DNA of 64,000 nucleotides, taken from Coptis chinensis. Its lineage: Eukaryota; Streptophyta; Magnoliopsida; Ranunculales; Ranunculaceae. A program made the position numbers and the translations under genes. Where the stretch lies: assembly GCA_015680905.1 (NCBI GenBank), contig CM027385.1:22884501-22948500 (forward strand). Reading direction: 5' to 3'. The notes beneath the pieces were generated by a model, which searched no databases, was not told the origin of the DNA, and saw only the letters and a list, made by a program, of their open reading frames with translations. Every line of letters begins with the position of its first letter. Positions within the stretch are counted from its first letter, which is position 1. Below are positions 47,196 through 57,700 of this stretch, piece after piece.

Positions 47196-47499
47196 TAAGT
47201 ACATAAAAAAAAAGCCATAGCCAGACTCAAACCTGAAAATTGAGATCACTTCTCTGCTTGGATACAAATAGAGTAGAGACAACCAACACAACTGACTCAT
47301 TAATCTCAACTTACATACCCCTGTATCTCTGATACACAATACTATCAGTAGTAGTAATATGATACAGATGAGTCAAACTTTTTGTATGTGGGACCAAGTC
47401 TGAGTTGTAACCCGCACCTGCAGGGGTGATGTCTACATTTCCACCCCAAAATCACTGTATCAACAAAAACCCTGAGAAAGGAATTAGCGGCCACAAAAA
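47196..47499. other. Unassigned sequence left of the copia element
   Basis: About 300 bp has no recognised coding sequence or repeat termini. The copia 3' LTR is cut short where this sequence begins, so part of it may be a later insertion or a deletion scar. Confidence 0.4.
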
Positions 47500-47661
47500 A
47501 ATCGATTCTGAACGCATGAACGTAAATCGATTCTGAGTTAGTTACAATATGATGAAATGTTAATATATGATTAGGTGATGATTTTGATGAAATGGCTCGA
47601 CTTTTCTTGATGACTAAGATCTTCTTCGGACTCCTTGAGGTCTTCTTCAGACTCCTTAATA
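47500..47661 (-). repeat. Copia 3' LTR, truncated
   Basis: It shares ATCGATTCTGAACGCATG, GTTAGTTACAATATGATG and the duplicated CTTCAGACTCCTT words with the 5' LTR. The outer ~80 bp that should hold the TATA box and the LTR end is missing. Confidence 0.8.
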
Positions 47662-48093
47662 CCCCCTTCAAGTCGGGCGGGAGGGAAATAACCGACGACT
47701 TGGAGAGCAAATGATGAAATCGTTGAGAAGCTAGACCTTTTGTAAAGATATCGCCAATTGATCTTTTGTACACAAGTATTGAATATCCACAACTTTATTT
47801 ACAACTAATTCTCTTATATAATGATAATCTATCTCTACATGCTTAGTTCTAGCATGAAAAATAGGATTATTAGTTAAAGCTATTGCACTTATATTATCAC
47901 AAAAGATAAAAGGAGGTTTCAGTAAAGAAATATATAAATCTTTGAGTAGCAAACAAATCCAATATATTTCTGCAGCTGTGTGTGCCAAAGACTGCATCTG
48001 CTTTCAAGATTGACCTTGCTATCGTGTTGTTTCTTGGCAGACCCAGAAAGAAGATTATTGCCAAGAAAGATACAGAAACCAGTTATAAACCTC
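47600..48093 (-). pseudogene. Copia RNase H domain, frameshifted
   Basis: The C-terminus of the copia polyprotein continues in other frames after the main ORF ends. NLQAYTDADWAGCPIDRR and LLSGSAKKQHDS (up to about 48160) begin the RNase H. SLAHTAAEIYWICLLLKDL, FCDNISAIALTNNPIFHART and KHVEIDYHYIREL (47997-47760) complete it, with GDIFTKGLASQRFH at the end. Two or more indels, near 48160 and 48030, split the domain. The usual SRSSTEAEY segment is lost between them. RNase H removes the RNA strand during reverse transcription, so the copy should be defective. Confidence 0.85.
47662..47675 (-). other. Copia polypurine tract
   Basis: The minus strand reads TTGAAGGGGG immediately before the LTR start TATTAAGGAGTC. 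This is the expected plus-strand priming site. Confidence 0.65.
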
Positions 48094-51000
48094 CTATCTA
48101 TAGGGCAACCTGCCCAATCTGCATCTGTATAAGCTTGAAGATTGAAAGGACTCCTTGTAAACAATACTCCAATAATCAATAGTTCCTTTCAAATACATGA
48201 TAATTCTCTTTACAGCTGCCATGTGAGGTGATCTTGGAGAATGCATGAATTGACACACCATATTTACTGTGAATGATATGTCAGGCTTGGTCCATGTTAA
48301 AAATTGAAGTGCCCCCACTAAAGAACTGTAGACAATAGGTTCTATTAAAATCTCACCAGAGTGAGAATCCAATTTACAACTTGATGAAATAGGTGTGGGA
48401 GCTGGTTTGGCATCAATCATATTTGCTTTCCTTAATAGATCATAAGTATATTTTGTCTGACACAAAAATATACCTCTTGAATCTCGCTGTGCTTCCAATC
48501 CCAAGAAATAATGAAGCAAACCAAGATCTTTCATAGCAAATTTAGAACTTAATTGGCTAATAACCTTCAAACTCTCATCTTTGGAACTCCCTGTAATAAG
48601 GATATCATCTACATAAACTAGGATGTAGATGATTGACTTCATATCTTTCTTGATGAATAGAGAATGATCTGTTGCAGATGTAGTAAAACCAATTTCTAGT
48701 AAGGCTTGAAAAAGTTCCTCATACCAAGCACGAGGTGCTTGTTTAAGACCATAGATGGATTTTAAAAGTCTGCATACATAATGTGGCTTCATAGGATCAG
48801 TAAATCCTTGTGGCTGCTTCATAAAAACTTGCTCTTTCAAATGACCATGTAGAAAGGCATTGGAGACATCCAACTGCCTTATTTCCCAATTGAAATTGAC
48901 TGCAATGGATAAAATGAGTCTGATGGTGGTAGGTTTAACAACAGGACTAAATGTTTCTAGATAATCAAATCCATACTGCTGGTTAAATCCTTTGGCCACT
49001 AACCCTTCTTTATATTTATCAATAGCACCATCAGCTTTTTGTTTTAGCCTAAACACCCACTTGTTGTCAACTACATTTTGATCAGATGAGGGAGGCACTA
49101 AAATCCAAGTTCTGTTCTTAAGCAATGCATTAAATTCAAGTACCATGGCATCTTTCCAATTAGAATCCTTGATTGCTTGAGAGAAACAAGTTGGAGTTGA
49201 GGGAATATTAGAAAGAGCAGTATGCAATGCATGAGGTAAAGGATGCTTGATTGTATGAAAGGCTTTAGGTTTGAAAATGCCTTGTTTAGCTCTTGTATGC
49301 ATTGGATGAATGTTTGAAGGAGTAGGAATGGATATAGTATTGATAAGAGGACGAACTGAACCAATATCACAAGTTTGAATAGAAGACGGGATAGATGGAA
49401 TTGTATCACAAGAAGATAATGAAATAGAAGATTGTTTTGGAAACTGTTGAGGATGATTACAATTATATGAAGATGAAGAGCTGGATATTTGTAAAGGATA
49501 TTGATGTTCATTAAAAATAACATGCCTTGAAATATAAACTCTGCCAGACTCAATATGAAGGCATCTATATCCTTTGTGATTTAAAAAATATCCAATAAAA
49601 ACACATGGCTTAGATCTTAACTCTAATTTATTGTTAGTGTAAGGTCTTAACCAGGGGTAACAGGTATAACCAAAAGTTTTAAGAATGGAACAGTTTGGTT
49701 TTCTGTGAAAAAGTTTTTCCCAAGGTGAGATAAAGAGAAGAGATGGAGATGGTAATCTGTTGATAAGATATACTGCAGTAGAGAAAAGATCTACCCAATA
49801 TTTAGAAGGAATGCAAGATTGAGAGATAAAAGTTCGAGACATATCCAAAATATGTCTATGCTTCCTTTCCACAACTCCATTTTGCTCTGGAGTGTGTGGA
49901 CAAGTAAATTGATGTGCAATACTAGACATGTACAAAAAGGTTTCCAATTTGTCACTTGTAAACTCGCCACCATTGTTAGATCTTACTATTTTAATTTTAT
50001 AAGATAGAAAATTCTCAATAAAAGATTTGAAGGATTGAAAAATAGAACAAAATTGAGATTTAGACTGTAAAGGAAAAAACCAACTGTATTTGGAAAAATC
50101 ATCTACTATAGTAGCAAAAAATCTATTACCACTAACAGAAATAACTGGAGATGGACCCCAAAGATCCATATGTAAAAGCTGTAATGGTGCAGTAGATTTG
50201 CACACAGAAGATACAAAAGGAAGTTTAGTTATCTTTCCAACAGCACAATCATTACAAAACAAAAGTTTATTTGACTGAGTTTGAACATCAATGCATTTTG
50301 AGTTAACCAGCTGATGAAGAATGGGAGTTGCAGGATGTCCAAGTCTGTTATGCCAAGTAGAAGTTGGTGCTTTATTGGTGATGAAAGCAGTTGGAGAGTA
50401 AATGAACTGATGAGACTGGAATGAGAGATGCAAGGGATAAAGACCATTCTTAGTTTGTCCTTGGAAAAGCATCCTCCCTGATGCCATGTCCTTGACAAAA
50501 AAGGCATTGGGAGTAAAAATTAGCATGCAATGATTATCAGAAACAAATTTATGAACACTGAGAAGATTATGTTTTATAGTAGGGACATGAAGAGTATTTT
50601 TAAGATGAAAAGCATGAGTAGAATTAGGAACATGAAAAGAAGTAGAGCCAGTGTGAAGGATTTTCAAACCTTGACCATTACCAACAAGTACTTTATCTTT
50701 TCCCTTGTAGTCTGAATGAGAAGCAAGATTGGCCAGATCAGCAGTGAGGTGATTAGAGGCTCCAGTATCAGCATACCAGCATGAATCATTTTGATGAGGT
50801 GTGGAAGCTTGATATACATTCTGATGAAAATCAGGAAACTGATGAGAAGCATTCTGATATGCATTGAACTGAGAGTTATTGCCTTGCTCATTGAACTGAG
50901 AGCTATTGCCTTGCTCATTGAACTGAGAGTTACTAAATTGCTCATTGAACTGAGGATATGTGTCATTGAAACTTGCCAACATAGCAAGTTTTGCAGGTGG

Positions 51001-52434
51001 TATCCTTCCAATGAAACTATGATTCATCCTATTGTGACAATCTAGGGCAATGTGTCCGTATTTGTTACAAATCTGACACTGAGGTCTAGATGATCCAGAA
51101 GTTGACCCAAAAGCTTTGTTATAACCATTCTGATTGTATCCATTGTTGTATCCTTGATTATAGCCACCATTATTGAAACCACTATTGTAGTAACCTTGAT
51201 TATTACTGATACCATTGCTATTATTAAACCCTCTTCCTCTGTAAGAGCCATTTCCTCTACCATTTCTATTTCCTCTACCAAAATTTCTACTATTTCCTCT
51301 ATTAGCATTATAAGAACCTCTGCCATTCATATGAAAAGCTGCAAAAGCTTGATGTATCTGCTCAGGACTCAGAGTAACTCCTCTATTTCTTTGAATGAGT
51401 GTAATTTTTTCATTTAATAAGAGACTATGTAATTCCTCAGGGTGAACTGGATCATTAGTAGATCTAGTTCTGATGGATGTGGTGAAAGAATTATACTCTT
51501 CAGGTAATCCTCTTAGTGTATGATATATCAAATCAGAATCTAAGATTGGTGACCCTGTTGTTACAAGGCTATCAGCAATAATTTTTATCTTCTGAAGGTA
51601 ATCCGCCATGGACAAGTCTCCCTTCTTAAAATCTTGTAACTGATTTTTCAATTGCATCACATGTGCTACAGAGATTGTACTAAGTCTCTTTTCTAACGTG
51701 AGCCATAGATCTCTAGCAGTTGGTAATCCAACATCATAAGGTAAGACTTCTTCAGATAATGTCGCATTAATCCAGATCAACAGTATTTGATCTCTCTTTA
51801 CCCAAGCAACATAATGAGGATTCACAATATTTGTAAGATTGCCAGTGTTATTCAAAAGAAATCGAGAAGGACATAGATCAGTACCTTCAATAAGACCCAT
51901 CAAATCATGAGTTTTCAGAACTGGTAAGAACAACTGCTTCCACATCAAATAATTTTCACGTTTAAGCTTCAAAGGCACCATGTTAGAGATGTTTTGAAAT
52001 GAGTATGATGTATTAGTTGGTGGAACCGCCAATGGAGCATTGTATCCATTAAAGAATTGAGCTGAAGTTGGATTAAAACCAGCATTGAAAGAGCTGAAAT
52101 CTTGATTTGGTAGATTGAAGGTATTAAAACCTTGATTCATCATATCAAAACCTTGCGAATTCCGATTTCTTTGTTGTAAGTTTGTTGGAATAGAAGCAAC
52201 AACAGAAGAACGATTATGAAATTGTTCTTGATTCAATTGTGTTGGAATCATACCAGCAGCAGTAACGTTGAATTGTTGTTCTTGATTCAAACGTGCTGGA
52301 ATATTAGCAGCAGCAACGTTGATTTGTTCTTCACTTTGAATGTTGATTTGATCTTCAACATTAGTATTGATTTGATTAGGGTTTGAAGATTGATTTGGGT
52401 TTGAAGGTAAACTTGTTTGGTTTGTTCTTGCCAT
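48094..52434 (-). CDS. Copia Gag-Pol polyprotein (Gag, protease, integrase, RT)
   Basis: A single frame of 1446 codons from the ATG at 52434 (MARTNQTSL), chosen because upstream residues are leader sequence ending at the primer-binding site. It has a Gln/Asn-rich N-terminus (1-145), a Gag domain (about 150-350, KLKRENYLMWKQLFLPVLK), a Gly/Asn/Arg-rich stretch, a CCHC zinc knuckle (C453, C456, H461, C466), and three SQFNEQG repeats (about 502-522). The protease has DTG (556-558). The pre-integrase finger is H695/H700/C727/C730. The integrase core has D757 and E856, but Asn820 stands where the second catalytic Asp belongs. The RT has LDVSNAFLHG (about 1188) and YVDD (1274-1277). The frame is lost near codon 1428 as RNase H begins. 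Gag-Pol is normally self-cleaved into the proteins needed to copy and insert the element. Confidence 0.92.
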   Translation of the reverse strand: MARTNQTSLPSNPNQSSNPNQINTNVEDQINIQSEEQINVAAANIPARLNQEQQFNVTAAGMIPTQLNQEQFHNRSSVVASIPTNLQQRNRNSQGFDMMNQGFNTFNLPNQDFSSFNAGFNPTSAQFFNGYNAPLAVPPTNTSYSFQNISNMVPLKLKRENYLMWKQLFLPVLKTHDLMGLIEGTDLCPSRFLLNNTGNLTNIVNPHYVAWVKRDQILLIWINATLSEEVLPYDVGLPTARDLWLTLEKRLSTISVAHVMQLKNQLQDFKKGDLSMADYLQKIKIIADSLVTTGSPILDSDLIYHTLRGLPEEYNSFTTSIRTRSTNDPVHPEELHSLLLNEKITLIQRNRGVTLSPEQIHQAFAAFHMNGRGSYNANRGNSRNFGRGNRNGRGNGSYRGRGFNNSNGISNNQGYYNSGFNNGGYNQGYNNGYNQNGYNKAFGSTSGSSRPQCQICNKYGHIALDCHNRMNHSFIGRIPPAKLAMLASFNDTYPQFNEQFSNSQFNEQGNSSQFNEQGNNSQFNAYQNASHQFPDFHQNVYQASTPHQNDSCWYADTGASNHLTADLANLASHSDYKGKDKVLVGNGQGLKILHTGSTSFHVPNSTHAFHLKNTLHVPTIKHNLLSVHKFVSDNHCMLIFTPNAFFVKDMASGRMLFQGQTKNGLYPLHLSFQSHQFIYSPTAFITNKAPTSTWHNRLGHPATPILHQLVNSKCIDVQTQSNKLLFCNDCAVGKITKLPFVSSVCKSTAPLQLLHMDLWGPSPVISVSGNRFFATIVDDFSKYSWFFPLQSKSQFCSIFQSFKSFIENFLSYKIKIVRSNNGGEFTSDKLETFLYMSSIAHQFTCPHTPEQNGVVERKHRHILDMSRTFISQSCIPSKYWVDLFSTAVYLINRLPSPSLLFISPWEKLFHRKPNCSILKTFGYTCYPWLRPYTNNKLELRSKPCVFIGYFLNHKGYRCLHIESGRVYISRHVIFNEHQYPLQISSSSSSYNCNHPQQFPKQSSISLSSCDTIPSIPSSIQTCDIGSVRPLINTISIPTPSNIHPMHTRAKQGIFKPKAFHTIKHPLPHALHTALSNIPSTPTCFSQAIKDSNWKDAMVLEFNALLKNRTWILVPPSSDQNVVDNKWVFRLKQKADGAIDKYKEGLVAKGFNQQYGFDYLETFSPVVKPTTIRLILSIAVNFNWEIRQLDVSNAFLHGHLKEQVFMKQPQGFTDPMKPHYVCRLLKSIYGLKQAPRAWYEELFQALLEIGFTTSATDHSLFIKKDMKSIIYILVYVDDILITGSSKDESLKVISQLSSKFAMKDLGLLHYFLGLEAQRDSRGIFLCQTKYTYDLLRKANMIDAKPAPTPISSSCKLDSHSGEILIEPIVYSSLVGALQFLTWTKPDISFTVNMVCQFMHSPRSPHMAAVKRIIMYLKGTIDYWSIVYKESFQSSSLYRCRLGRLPYR

Positions 52435-52500
52435 TATTGAAAGATAAGAAAAAAAATGATTGAACTCAAATTGATCGATGAACACCGTTTGGCGATTCTT

Positions 52501-52512
52501 GCTCTGATACCA
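52501..52512 (-). other. Copia primer-binding site (tRNA-iMet)
   Basis: The minus strand reads TGGTATCAGAGC, complementary to the 3' end of plant initiator tRNA-Met. It lies eight bases inside the 5' LTR end. Confidence 0.85.
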
Positions 52513-52520
52513 AAATAAAA

Positions 52521-52765
52521 TGAACACAGGAGAGAATGAAATGTATTTGTTTCATTGCCTGATTATGATCTTACAAGCTCTTTATATACGTAATGAAATC
52601 GATTCTGAACGCATGCAACGCGAATCGATTCTGAGTTAGTTACAATATGATGAAATGTTAATTAATATGTGATTGGCTAATGATTTTGATGAGCTGGCTC
52701 TGACTTTTCTTGACTGACTGAGATCTTCTTCAGACTCCTTGAGGTCTTCTTCAGACTCCTTAATA
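52521..52765 (-). repeat. Copia 5' LTR
   Basis: On the minus strand it starts TATTAAGGAGTCTGAAG and ends CCTGTGTTCA. The first base pair reads TA rather than TG. It contains a TATATAAA box on the minus strand (52581-52588) and two tandem GGAGTCTGAAGAAGA units at its outer end. Confidence 0.8.
52581..52588 (-). promoter_or_regulatory. TATA box of the copia 5' LTR
   Basis: The minus strand reads CGTATATAAAGAGC, a good plant TATA match about 60-70 bp before the LTR 3' end. This suits a short LTR promoter. Confidence 0.55.
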
Positions 52766-54703
52766 AATTCAACCTATAGGCCTTTTGGAAGTAGAGATGC
52801 CCTTAATGTCTAGAAGTGCTTTCGCCCGTCACTAAATAAGTGACGAAGCGGAAGTGATTTAAAAGAAAAATGTACTAGAAAATTTGATAAATTGAATTGA
52901 TATTGAATAGTTGAATGAATTGAATACAGATCGAACGTGTTCTGTATTTATTGAGTTTACAAGGTTAATGGAAATAGAAATACTACTATAATACTATAAG
53001 TATAATAATGCCTAAACTAGAACTCCTAATCTAGCTATTTCGGAAGTGCTAAAAGAAATAATTATTATCCTAATTATAATTATAATCCTAAGTAGAAACT
53101 ACGTAGTGTCCTGCATCAATAAGCCTCTCCTTTCTCCCTATAACTCTTTTCAAGAATCTTCAGCACAGCAGAAATTACCCCAACGGAAGCCATGGCATAG
53201 AAATTACCCCAACGGAAGCCAATACTAAGTAAGCCAGATAACTAACAATAGACCCAGCAAGCATGTAGAAGACAAGGCTCAGTCCAACTTGCTGGCCCTG
53301 AATGTGTAGAAAGGGGAACGATATAAAATTACATTCGGGTTTTGAACCACAGAGACCATGGAGAATGACACCGACGCAAAGAGCTGAGTCCAAGAACCAC
53401 GGAAAACTAAGACCCACTCCAATTCTCTACCAAAAACAAAATCCAGATGTTATACAGGCATGCAAGTATGCAACATATAAAGATGTTCAGACTGTCAAAA
53501 TTTTAGGAAATCTATCCCTTCTCTCAAATAAATGATCAAGTGTCTGAAATCCTTTGATTGGACATTTGTTTCACTCGAAAAACAAGTCTGAACTGCTACT
53601 AGACTTTGTATATAAAAAAAATAAAAATAAAAATTAACATTTCAATGTTGGTCAATTCTACGCGATGAGAACCATCGGCACTGGGGGAAGAATTTTCCTT
53701 TAGGTTGTTAGAAATTGTCATTCAAATCGGTCGGTGACAGTTTGCAGTAACAGTAACAGTAATTATATGGTTTGCAGTAACGTATAATTACTGAACACTA
53801 TACTGATAAGCGGTATTCAGGGTTGCCAAGATAAAGTAATTACGCAGTTATATAACTAGGTACCTTGTCCACCTTGATGAAGCGAACACACGATTTCCAT
53901 TTACAAAGGTTACATACTTCGACATCTCTTGGACAGGTGCAATGTCTTTTAAAACAGTTCTTTCATAGAGATATTAATGGTGCTCTAATTCCATTTCCGG
54001 AATTAACTTTTAATGAAGTAGTCCTTCTCCCAAACTAACAATCGGCTTTTGACTTTGTCCAAACTTAAAGATAAGAGGTAACCTAACTAAACAAAAATTG
54101 ATCTGCTTCTTTTCCATTCAATTTTCCAAGAGTTTCTAAAAAAATTAAGATGACAAACTTTAGTTTTGGATCAAACTCCCTTTTTCCTGCATGCCTGCGA
54201 AAGGAAGCCTCCAAGAAACACTGTTAAGGAAGAACAGCACTGTGTTTGTGTTAATCTAGTAGCTGGCAACCTGATTGGGAAATTGTTTGGAGAACCGGAA
54301 ATTTCGGTAAAACCGGCCGTCCATATTCTAGCACGCACAACTAAGCAAGAAAAGGTAACTAATGTTTACTATCTAATAAAAGGAAATTCCAACCTTTTCA
54401 CCCGTCTTTTCTCTGTACTTCTAATTTTGGTCTTTCTTCTTCTTTCCTAATCATTTCTCCAGACTATACTCTCTTTCCCCCCATCATTTTCCCAACTTTC
54501 ATTCATTCATTGTCTCTATCTTAAGCTCTTCTTTTACATACCATGCATGTCTTTTTTTAAACAATATATTACATATATACTTCCAATTTTCTAAGTATTT
54601 TGCTCCAAGGTCACGCATTTCGTTTCGTTTTGATTGACTATAATTTGTGATTGGTTGGACAGTCGAAAGTAGATTAGAGGACGAGGAAGGTCGAGGTTAC
54701 TAA
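52766..54703. other. Intergenic region upstream of the callose synthase gene
   Basis: No gene is recognised. 52800-53110 resembles a decayed LTR: AT-rich, with GTTCTGTATTTATTGAGTTTAC in the style of copia LTR ends. A GAAATTACCCCAACGGAAGCC word is repeated in tandem at about 53170 and 53202. An 80-codon hydrophobic ORF on the minus strand (53175-53417) has no match I know. The ~600 bp before the ATG is AT-rich with pyrimidine runs and a TATATTACATATATAC stretch near 54566, and presumably contains the promoter and 5' UTR of the callose synthase. Confidence 0.45.
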
Positions 54704-57700
54704 ATGGCGAACCTCGACGGAGGGCCACAAGGCCTTACGAGGCGACCATCACGAAGTGCAGCCACAACCACATTTTCTTTAGAAGTGTTTGATAATGAAG
54801 TTGTACCTTCATCACTAACAAGCATTGTTCCAATCCTCCGTGTTGCCACTGAAATCGAAAATGAACGTCCTAGGGTCGCTTATCTTTGTACGTTCTTTCT
54901 TTTTCAAACAAAAAAAATTCTCTAACATTTTTATTTGTTTGTGTCCCCATAATTGATTAATGTTGATCATGTATTTGAATTATTTAAGGTCGATTCTACG
55001 CATTTGAGAAGGCTCATAGGTTGGATCCAAGCTCCACCGGTAGAGGTGTTAGACAATTTAAGACCGCACTTCTACAACGTTTAGAACGGGTCAGATTTCC
55101 GAACATTTTCTTTTCCCATGTCGTGTATGCCAGCAAGTTGTTCTAATTAATTAAGTTTGTAACCGGGGTTACCATGCACAAAATATCGGCATAATCATTA
55201 TACCGATAAACGTAAAATGTCCTACCGATGAAAATGATATATATAAATGTAACACTGTAACAGGACAATGCATCGAGTCTAGCATCACGAGTGAAAAAGA
55301 GTGATGCAAGAGAAATAGAAAGTTTCTACCAACAATATTACGAACACTATGTACGAGCACTTGACAGAGGAGAACAAGCAGATAGAGCTCAACTTGGAAA
55401 AGCATATCAAACTGCTGGCGTTCTTTTTGAAGTTCTCTGTGCTGTCAACAAGTCTGAAAAAGTCGAAGAAGTTGCACCAGAGGTAAAACATTTTTTTTTT
55501 ACTTCATCATATATTGCATGCTACAAACTATAGTTTAGTTAGTTACATTATATGTAGTTAGTTAATGAGGAGGTGTAAATTTTACTTTTGAAAGATTATT
55601 GCGGCGGCAAAAGATGTACAAGAAAAGAAGGAAATATATACACCATATAATATTCTTCCATTGGATCTTGCTGGTGCTTCACAATGTATCATGCAATTTG
55701 AGGAGGTACGTACTTTATTTTATTTTTTCCTTGTTTCCATGGGTTGGTATTTTATGCTAATGAATGTTGTGTGTATATAACCAACCAGATTAAAGCAGCA
55801 GTTTCGGCTTTAAGAAACACACATAGCTTGAATTGGCCTAGTGGATTTGAGCAGCATAAGCAGAAAACAGGAGACTTGGATTTACTTGATTGGTTAAGAG
55901 CTATGTTTGGGTTTCAGGTACACAATAACATATCCATGACGAATGTGACTTTAATTGATTTTTGTTGTTTTTGTTTTCTAATTCTTTGTTGGTCCTTAAT
56001 GACGTTTATAGAGAGATAATGTGAGGAATCAACGGGAAAATCTGATTTTACTGCTTTCCGAGGAACATATAAAGCTGTTGCCCAAGCCGGAGCCTCTGAA
56101 CAAGGTATGTATATTCCGTTATTCTAACGCTTAATTGCCTTGGCGTTGTTATAATGCTTATTTCTTAACAATCATCACAAAACATGACATATCGACTGCA
56201 AAAGTGATGTAACACTTGTAATTGGATTGTATTGCTTACCTTACTGCCTTACAGAGCAAGAGGTGGCATGGCAGCTGTTTAGTAAGCAAAGGGGTCCCAA
56301 ATTAGTTGCGATGTCTTAAGTTTGCATACAAAATTTAAGTTTGCATACAAAATCCCACTTACCCCTCTCACGGTGCATTATGATGTACCTTTTTGTCTAT
56401 CAATAAAATTTTATCTTTTGCGAAGAACATTTCCAGTATCTTAAATGTTGACATATTGTCCATGATGACCAGTAGTTCCATTATTTTCATCTGATATTGT
56501 ATGAGATATTCTGAACGTTACCTCTGATTAATTAATTATACTTTCCTCTGCAGCTTGATGATCGAGCTGTTGACATCATTATGAGTAAAGTATTCAAAAA
56601 TTACAAAACATGGTGCAAATTCTTGGGACGAAAGCACAGTTTAAGGTGACATATTCCTTGTCCACATTCCTTTTTGTCTATCCCTCTCCCCAAACCATAG
56701 AAAAAGGAAGCCTTTTTATGTCTCAACTGCTACCGATGTGCTCCTCACCCACATACTACAGCTCTAATTCTGAAATATAAAAATGTATACTGTATTGTTA
56801 ACAGGCTCCCTCAAGGGCAACAAGAAGTGCAGCAGAGGAAGATACTCTATATGGGTCTTTATCTTCTTATTTGGGGTGAAGCAGCTAATGTTAGATTTAT
56901 GCCAGAATGCCTATGCTATGTTTTCCATAATGTGAGTTCAATTCTATTATTGTACAGTACTTGTTGATGCACCTAGTCTTATATATTTGCACCTCCCAAT
57001 GTAAATTCTGCATCACTGTTTTGAATAACAAGTTCTCAATTGTAATCAGATGGCATATGAACTTCATGGTCTATTAGCTGGAAATGTTAGCATTGTGACT
57101 GGAGAAAACATCAAACCTTCATATGGTGGGGATGATGAAGCATTCCTGAGAAAGGTGGTAACACCAATTTATCGAGTGATAGAGAAGGTAGATTTCAGTC
57201 AAGATGTTCTATTCGCATTAAATATTATGCTTTGCTTTGCGTTCTTTACATATTCCTAAGTTGTGCTACTGTTGCCTCCAGGAAGCAAAGAAAGCCGGGC
57301 ATGGGAAGGCCCCTCATTCATCTTGGTGTAACTATGACGATCTAAATGAATATTTCTGGTATGTAAGGAATTTGCATTTCTTAAAATTTGTGCTTGTATC
57401 CTCAGTGGTTGGTGGCATCATTGTTAAGTTTTTGTACACATACAATTCAGGTCTCCAGATTGCTTCTCTTTGGGATGGCCCATGCGTGATGATGGCGATT
57501 TCTTCAAATCAACGCGAGACCTGACACAGGTAATCTAAACTGTATTTTTGGACTGTTACCATGATTACATTCTTAACTTCATATAACACCGGCCTACGTT
57601 TCGTTAAAACTGTTCCAGGGAAAACAAGGGACTCGTACAAAATCTGAAAGCACCGGAAAATCATATTTTGTTGAGACGAGAACATTTTGGCATATATTTC

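Larger units (their letters stand above)
47500..52765 (-). mobile_element. Ale-type Ty1/copia retrotransposon, nearly intact
   Basis: A minus-strand element with a 245-bp 5' LTR (52521-52765), an initiator-tRNA-Met primer-binding site (52501-52512), one long gag-pol frame (52434-48094), a broken RNase H end, a polypurine tract (47662-47675) and a truncated 3' LTR (47500-47661). The order gag-protease-integrase-RT-RNase H is Ty1/copia. The short LTR, single frame and RT motif QLDVSNAFLHGHL fit the Ale/Retrofit lineage. No target duplication can be tested because the distal 3' LTR is lost. LTR copies differ visibly, so it is not a very recent insertion. Confidence 0.9.

Noticed and set aside
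49098..51417. Several 60-150-codon ORFs overlapping the copia polyprotein on both strands
   Set aside because: They are alternative-frame shadows of the 1446-codon Gag-Pol frame, whose domains are unambiguous.
53175..53417. 80-codon hydrophobic minus-strand ORF upstream of the callose synthase
   Set aside because: It looks membrane-like, but I recognise no family, upstream exons or promoter. It could be a gene scrap; support is too weak to list as a gene.
54166..54450. 94-codon ORF shortly upstream of the callose synthase start
   Set aside because: No resemblance to callose synthase N-termini or any domain I know. The conserved start of the family is at 54704.
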